A stretch of 64,000 nucleotides of DNA, from assembly GCF_008831285.2 (NCBI RefSeq), contig NC_045140.1:21946370-22010369 (forward strand). The letters run 5' to 3'. Below are positions 57,805 through 64,000 of this stretch, piece after piece (the first letter of the stretch is position 1; every line of letters begins with the position of its first letter). The stretch is from Nymphaea colorata. Its lineage: Eukaryota > Streptophyta > Magnoliopsida > Nymphaeales > Nymphaeaceae. The notes under the pieces are model-generated. The model saw only the letters and a program-made list of their open reading frames with translations. It was not told the origin of the DNA and searched no databases. Made by a program: the position numbers and the translations under genes.

Positions 57805-60661
57805 TCAATATCCACCCTTGAGATCGTTCACAACATCGTACGGGATTGGGGTCACCGTCTCTAGTGTTGCGCCTTCCACCATAAACCCGGGTTTGGGACC
57901 CACAGGCTGCCTCTTAGTGCTGATCTTCTCTCCCCGGGCTTTGGCCTCTGCTTTCAGCTTATCGTTTCTAATCTTCCTCAGCTCAAATTCTTCTCTGCAT
58001 CGTGATGGCTGAACATGCTCCACCCTTACATGGATTCTCTTTCTTATGATCCTGTTCCCAACCTAGAATTACACAAACAGATACCAATTAGCAATCAATA
58101 TCTGTATGCTACAAATTTCCCAAATATCGATATGATAACGGCATCAAATGCACAAAAATGACAACATAAAATAGTATTAGGTGCCCATAAGAAACGTAGT
58201 AGGCAGATTATGTAAGTAAGCAAGATGGTGCTAAACTCAAACTCGTTAAATGAGTTTCAGAAACCAAATGGGAAAAGACCAGTCTTGTGCTTCAGTTTGA
58301 TGCATATCATTATCTAGTATCATGTGGCCTGGTGATTTTAAGCTTTTCTTCAGAAAATTAACCATGTAGATGGATGCAGAATGTCCAAAACAGTGGGAAC
58401 AAACAAATTTTGTGCTTTTTGACGACTAGATCAGTTTTATAAGCCAACAAATCGAAGAGAATTGAATTCACAATCCTTGTAAATCAGGTTCACACCTCAC
58501 ATGTTTAATTTTCTTTTTAGTCCTACATTTTTCAACATTATGCATGCCTCCGAATAGTTGATTTGTAACCTGAAAATAGTGGAAGAGGTAAAGCCCGAAC
58601 AATGAAAGCATCTATGTCTATGTGTGCGTATCATAATCACAAATAACTTTTCGGGAGTTTTAAATGACAAGGTCTTTCTTGGGTATAATACTACGGGCTT
58701 GAAAAATATGAAAAAAAAGGGAAAAAACGATCTTTGTAAAAAAAAATAAAAAAAAAAACTAAAAATTAGCAGAAAATAAAATAAGTGAAAAAATAATAAC
58801 ATAAACATAAAAAAATAAGTAGATTTACAACAAATAAAAAATAGAAAATGAAAAAAATTGTTTGGCATTAAAAAAATGAAAAAAAAAACGTGTTCATTTT
58901 TTTTGTTTTTAAGGTTTTTTTTTTAAATGTGTTTTTTAAGTTTAAAACGGCATTTCATTTTCTCGTGTTTGTTTGGAAAATAACGCATTTTTTGTGACTA
59001 TGCAGTTTTGTGCATATATATAGGGAGAGAGAAGTAGGTAGGTATGCAGAGACACAAATTCAGAATCAAATATGGCCAACCTTGGCACGGTTTGAAAAGG
59101 AACAGAACAACACCACACTTTATAGTCCAAGATCCAACTTGGCATATGTCTGAAAGTGATAACTACAAGAGCAACATTTCACATCTTCACGTCTCATGAA
59201 CAAGGTTTATATAGAATATTGTGTGCCTAAATGATGCATAGTAGCAGGTTTCATGTCTTCCATGCCTCCCTGTCCTACAAAGAATATACTGACTAGAAAC
59301 TGAATTTGCTCAACTGAGCTCATTCAAGATCCATCAAGTAATAAAATATTGCAAAATAAAAGGCATAGTTCATAGATAAGATGAAATTATCCATTTATCT
59401 TCAGCTGTACCGCATCTGTCTTCCCGATCAATATATCACTGGTCAAAAGGATCACGCACATAACAACCTGCGCAATCACTTGGTAACGATGAAACAATAT
59501 GTAACTCCAAGAACTAGCTTATTTTACACTCAGCAATTCGATATTCTCAACTGCGTCATGTAATCAAGAAGGCCCTCTTGTTTATGGGCCAAAACAAGGA
59601 TGACCTAATGTCATATAATGCATTCTAGTGTAGGCATCAGAATGTCATCTTATGTATAAACTATAAACTGCTCTCTGATTTCTGCCATGTTATTGTGTGC
59701 TTATTTACCCATAAGATCATGTGCTGCAATCTTCATATGTTGTACCTGACCCTCAGTATAGGCGTCATTATTTTCTAAATGCACACACCCTCGCAGGCGG
59801 AAGCCAAAAACGACAGCATCCAGTAACCGAATCACACACTATTTCGACAGATGATGTAAAAAGTTATAAAAAACTTGACGGAGACGCTAAATCCCATTTG
59901 CAATTTGACATTTGCGTAATTAAGGCATCATTGATGATCCCTAAACTAATAACCCCTCTGATTCTCTCTTTTTGTTAATCATTATAAGTTATAAAGCTCT
60001 CCTGTTTAAACTGTTCCATTCCACTCATGTGCTTCGCGACGGAATCACAGTCGCTCTTCCTTCCTGTTGACCCAGACGTTCTCAAACCAACGCCATCAAG
60101 AACCATACCGGCAATCACGAACTCAATCCAACCAAATTAAAACAGCAGTAGAATGCAGCTATTTATTCCAATGAAATGGAATAACCCAGGACATGCGTTA
60201 TGAAAAGAAGCATCCCCATTTATGCCCACGCTTTCGTAACAAGTAGATGCATCTAAACAACCCACTAAATGAAACCCAAAAGCAAACAACTGCGGACTTA
60301 ATGCTTACGAAGGAAATGAAGACAGAAATTTGAAGGTAAACTACGTGAACTTGCTGAACCAAAGTATCCTTTTAATCCGTAAACGAGAAAACGTGAATAA
60401 AAATAATGTAGGGGAGGGAGGAACCTGCTTGTTGATCTCGACACCGATGGCTCGCTTGTTGACGTCCCAGACCTTGCCAGTGCGGCCATGATAGAACTTG
60501 TGGGGCATTCCCTTGTGGATCGCGCCGTTCACCTTTATGTCGACGTAGTCTCCCATCCGATAGGTGCGGAGGTACGTCGTCAGGGGAATGTACCCCTTCT
60601 TCCTGAACGGCCGGGCGAAGAGGTCCCGCGTCCTCGACCGGAGTCCATGACCTGCAGGCAT
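57805..60661 (-). CDS. RPL21: 60S ribosomal protein eL21 (RPL21)
   Basis: Two exons, 60425-60661 and 57805-58062, give 164 residues, the usual plant eL21 length. eL21 is a component of the cytosolic large ribosomal subunit. The first exon begins [20 protein letters not shown] and contains [20 protein letters not shown] and the KOW-like [10 protein letters not shown]; it ends NKQ at a GTTCCT donor. The second exon resumes [16 protein letters not shown] at a TAG acceptor and ends VVNDLKGGY. The 79/85 codon split is in phase 0. The 2,362-bp intron is AT-rich and makes up most of the gene; it holds a T/A-rich stretch near 58.68-58.93 kb and no supported coding frame. Upstream are an AAACCCTA telo-box (60782-60789) and TGGGCC (about 60731), elements typical of plant ribosomal-protein promoters. 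The gene looks intact. Confidence 0.98.
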
Positions 60662-61153
60662 CCTTCCGCTACCAGCAACACCACCGGCTTTTCCTTCTCC
60701 TCCTCCTCTTCTTCTTCCTGTGCTGGGTGCTGGGCCTGCAGCTTCCTCTCGGCGAGTGAAAAGGGACGGAGGCGACAGGGGAAACCCTAGAAATGGACGA
60801 GGGGTTTTGCCTTACGGGTTTATCGGGGTTGGGTTGGAGCGCCCGATTTCAACTTCAACCATCCGAACCGAATTAGCGGGCGAGGGAACACAAACAACCA
60901 GGAATGGTGTCGGTTATGGGTTATTTTACAACGTTGATCCTTTATTTTACAATGTTTTCCATTATAGTACCCACAGTTATTCGAGAAAACGCTTTTTTGT
61001 TTTTACAGCCATCGCGGAATTTAGAATGTTTTGCCGGGCGGGCGCTTTCCCGGGACTGGGCAAAAACCCCGAGTCGCTCCCGCCTCCTCTCTTCCAAGAA
61101 CCTCCAATCCAGAGGAACGAGAGAGTTCGAAGAAGAAGGCCAATGAGAGAAAG
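60662..61153. promoter_or_regulatory. Divergent promoter region between eL21 and proteasome alpha-6 pseudogene
   Basis: A 492-bp head-to-head spacer. The eL21 side has TGGGCC (about 60731) and the telo-box AAACCCTA (60782-60789). The middle (about 60.9-61.0 kb) is AT-rich, and the pseudogene side is a GC-rich leader-like stretch (61020-61150). Confidence 0.5.
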
Positions 61154-64000
61154 ATGAGTCGAGGAACAGGAGGGGGTTAAGATCGCCACGTTACCATGTT
61201 CTTCCCTGAGGATCGCCTCTACCAAGTTGGTACGTCGATTACCCCTTTCTTCCTTTCTTCACTTTTCTTTTTCGCGCTGATCTGCCATTAACTCTACGGT
61301 CTACGCGCACTAGTGTTGACCTCCACGGATTTAGATTTAGGTTTTTTCGTAACGCTTAGTAGACCAAATGGTGCTTTCTTGCCTTTTTGTTTATGTTCGT
61401 GATTGGATCGCTGAAAGTGCTGGAGAATTGAGGTTAGGTTTAGGAACGACGGTGGTTTCTCAGCCAAGAATTTAGACTTTTCTACTCTTTGAACAGAGTA
61501 TGCGTTGAAGGCAGTAAAGGCTCCCAGTATAACTTCAATCAGCGTTCGTGGGAACGATTCCGTTTGCGTGGTCACACAGATGAAGGTCCCGTTTAGCGGC
61601 TTCTAGTTCCTCAACTGAGTCGTCGTGGCCTGTTATTGAATTTGAGGTGTGCGTGTGTGTGTGTGTGTGTTTTTTGGGTTTGGGTGGAGGGTGGGGGTGG
61701 TGCTTATTTACCATGTGTTCTTAAATTGGTGTCTGTACGATTTTATACTACGTCTGCAGGACAAGCTTCTGGACTTGACGAGCATTACTCGTCTCTTCCC
61801 GAACAGCAAGTATCTTGGATTGCTGGCGACAGGCATGTAATGTCATCTCTCTCTCTCTCTCTCTCTCTCGCTCGCTCGCTCGCTCTCGCTTTCTATTTTT
61901 ACATATGCAGTTGTTTAGAATGTTCTAATTTTCTGCGCTGCATGCTGGAACTGAATTTGATTGTTATGTTCTCACTATATTAGTTGTCAAAGTGTGCAAT
62001 TTTTATGATGTATTTGTATCAGAACATGAATATTTAAAATAAGATAAATGGTCAATCGGTGATCAGGGTTGTTGCTGCATTACATTGTGCATCCTTACTC
62101 CTTATTTCTTTCCGAATTCTGTTTCTTTTCCAATTTCTTGATCTTTGGTATTTATTGAGCACAACTTTTCTGGAAAAGAAGTTCTCAGCTGATTCAAAAT
62201 GATTGGTCCAGCAAGCCAGAAATTAAGCAGCAGAATTTTGTTTCCTATGAGGTTATGAGATGCCAGTAGATGTCTTGGAAAATGGTATGATATTTTGTGT
62301 TTGTACTTTATGTGCTGCTTGAACTATAACTATTTCTATAGTTTCTATATTTACATTTTAGGTTGCATATTTTGGTCAAAGGTTAAACAACATGTCAAGC
62401 ATTCCTTTTCTTCTTTCATTTTTTTTGAGTAGCTCTGCGTTAAGAAGTGCGTATTTCTTAAATTACTCACTGTGTTCCATGCTTTTGTGGACTTTGTGCA
62501 AAGTGATTGTGCAATTTCCTTGTTCTTGGTGAGCATATCTGCATTAGTATGTATTTATTTTATATGTTCTGAATTTAATTAATTTGGTCAGTCTTCTGGC
62601 TAACTGTGTTGCTTTGTTAGATTAAGCTAAGATTATGATAATGCAAACCAAATGTTTTTGGCACTCACATCACGCTTAATAGAATTTTATTAGCTTACTG
62701 CGATCTATGCAAGAACAAGAACAAAATGTATGCTAATCAAGGTAGAATAATTTCACCAACAAAAGGGTAATTTCATGCTACATCTTTAATTTTACAATCA
62801 GCTGTTCTGTCGTTGATTCACTATCCAGTGCCTTTCTGCCTTTTCTAAGTTTATCCAGGCCTGATCTTAGCATTGTCCATGTGGAATGAATCACATGATC
62901 CAGGTGATGCATAACATGAAAAGCAATACATTGTTTCATTGCACTGTTGATGTATTTAGTCTAACAAGGAGCATTTGCATCTGCCTTTGTTACTTTCATG
63001 GTCAAGCTGATATCAGTTTGTGGCCCTTTCTAACTACACCATGTAACTATATGCACATGTTCTTTGGACACCTAAGAACTCAAGGATGTCTTTGTTTCAT
63101 TTTGTAGGTGTAGGGAAAGAGCTGGTCATCTTTAAGGCCTTTTCAGATGAGCCATGCATGCATTGGAAATTAAAAGAGAGGATCACAAAAGTGACTACTC
63201 TATGATTCAAGATGATGTTGGTTTCAGGGTTTAAGATAATTTATACTGAATTAATTGCCTCCCATTTATTCTGGTTAAGCCTGTTAGATAATATAAGCTG
63301 GTATTTTAGTCTTGCTTCCGTTGCCCACTTGCCCTCAGGCTGGAGTCAGAAAATATTTTCTGGCCGGAGAGAAGGGGGAGGGATGTTCATTCATGTCATC
63401 TTTGTACCTTTTTTAATGAGTGGGGAATAGGGTTGTTTGAGAATTTTTTTTTAAAAGTTTGGGCAGGGCCATTCCACCCTTTTGTCTTCAAATAATCCAG
63501 CACTGAAGGAAGTTCTGTTGGTTAATGCTTCATGTCACATATGTAGTCAGCTGATCCTTGAAAGTCTTAAGGTCCCATCTGTTTATGCACTTAACCTTTA
63601 GCTTCTGCTGTGTTTCATATTCATAAATGCAGTCTGAATGGCCATGAAGTATATGAGAGTTTTTGCTTCTGAAGTTTCTTGGATCATAAAGCCGTTAATA
63701 TGTGCAGGATTGCTGACAAATCAGAAGTTTATACACAACGTGCCTATATGAGGCCGCTTGGTGTTAGCTGTGTTTTTTTTTTGGGTTATATTTTTTTGAG
63801 AAGGTTCTTTCACATTATCAATTTTAACCGGACTTGCATATTGATCAACAAGTGTCTTATAAATTCTTTCTGCTTGCTTAACACTTCATTATTCCTTATT
63901 TCTTTCTCATTCGTTTTTGAAGTTGATGGTCCTGGGTATTGATGAAGAATTAGTGCCTCAACTCTTCAAATGTGATCCTGCTGGACACTATTTTGGTCAT
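61154..64000 (+). pseudogene. PAA1: 20S proteasome subunit alpha type-6 pseudogene, partial
   Basis: An intron-containing, disabled copy of the alpha-6 subunit of the 20S proteasome core. Exon 1 (61154-61229) reads MSRGTGGG, then TAA (61178-61180) where the family has Tyr, then DRHVTMFFPEDRLYQV. Exon 2 (61497 to about 61591) reads EYALKAVKAPSITSISVRGN; its donor is lost or shifted (CCGTTTAG). Exon 3 (61760-61836) reads DKLLDLTSITRLFPNSKYLG. The exon 4 remnant (about 62186-62283) has three in-frame stops (62200-62202, 62224-62226, 62248-62250) inside a sequence otherwise matching LVQQARN-AAEF...GYEMPVDVL. Exon 5 (63708 to about 63765) reads IADKSEVYTQRAYMRPLGV without a clean donor. Exon 6 (from 63923) resumes MVLGIDEELVPQLFKCDPAG after a 2-base loss and runs off the window. 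Retained introns show a DNA-level duplicate or a decayed original gene, not a processed copy. Some exons remain well conserved, so inactivation may be fairly recent. Confidence 0.9.
61848..61871. repeat. (CT)n microsatellite in pseudogene intron
   Basis: A CT run followed by CGCT repeats. A GT run also occurs at about 61656-61671. Confidence 0.9.

Noticed and set aside
61154-62283. Proteasome alpha-6 stops as simple sequencing errors
   Set aside because: Several independent lesions (stops, donor loss, deletion) across different exons make error unlikely, although one could be.

Overview
The window is nuclear DNA from a flowering plant. The evidence is AT-rich spacers with many (CT)n, (CA)n and (TA)n microsatellites, GT-AG introns with U-rich 3' ends, and plant-only families: AGCVIII kinase, AINTEGUMENTA-like AP2 factor, Raf group B3 kinase, RLCK VI_A kinase and an LRR-bearing Rab geranylgeranyl transferase alpha subunit. 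The 5' exons of several genes are clearly GC-richer than their introns. The lineage within angiosperms cannot be fixed from this sequence. No CRISPR, operon, virus or bacterial feature was seen.

Layout, left to right. 1-1361 (+): 3' exons of a Rab geranylgeranyl transferase alpha-subunit gene (LRR region), with an apparent frame break. 6516-7838 (+): an intronless WAG/PINOID-type kinase of auxin transport. About 14.2-18.3 kb (+): a decayed second copy of the Rab-GGT alpha gene, introns and 3' UTR included, carrying a small transposon-like insertion. 22552-26887 (+): a nine-exon AIL6/AIL7-type (PLETHORA) gene with the 9-nt mini-exon of its class, preceded by a dense cluster of G-boxes. 31088-43622 (-): a 15-exon Raf-like MAPKKK (CTR1/EDR1 family). 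46217-51863 (-): an RLCK VI_A kinase (RBK1-like). 57805-60661 (-): the two-exon ribosomal protein eL21 gene. 61154-64000 (+): a 20S proteasome alpha-6 pseudogene with introns, running off the right edge. The spacers hold microsatellites and several families of short inverted-repeat elements.

The exon models for AIL, Raf, RLCK and eL21 were built by hand from splice sites. Each gives an uninterrupted reading frame of exact codon length (576, 875, 471 and 164 residues). Functional themes are auxin and meristem patterning (WAG kinase, AIL6/7, ROP-linked RLCK), MAPKKK signalling, and housekeeping (Rab prenylation, ribosome, proteasome).

The most notable points are conserved gene neighbourhoods recalled from Arabidopsis (AIL6 beside RBK1; RGTA1 beside a CTR1-like kinase), two intron-containing pseudogenes, a Raf kinase with HWD instead of HRD in the catalytic loop, a recurring 18-bp palindrome inside a miniature element family, and five CACGTG boxes within 350 bp upstream of the AIL gene. 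I did not find a wholly new multi-gene system.
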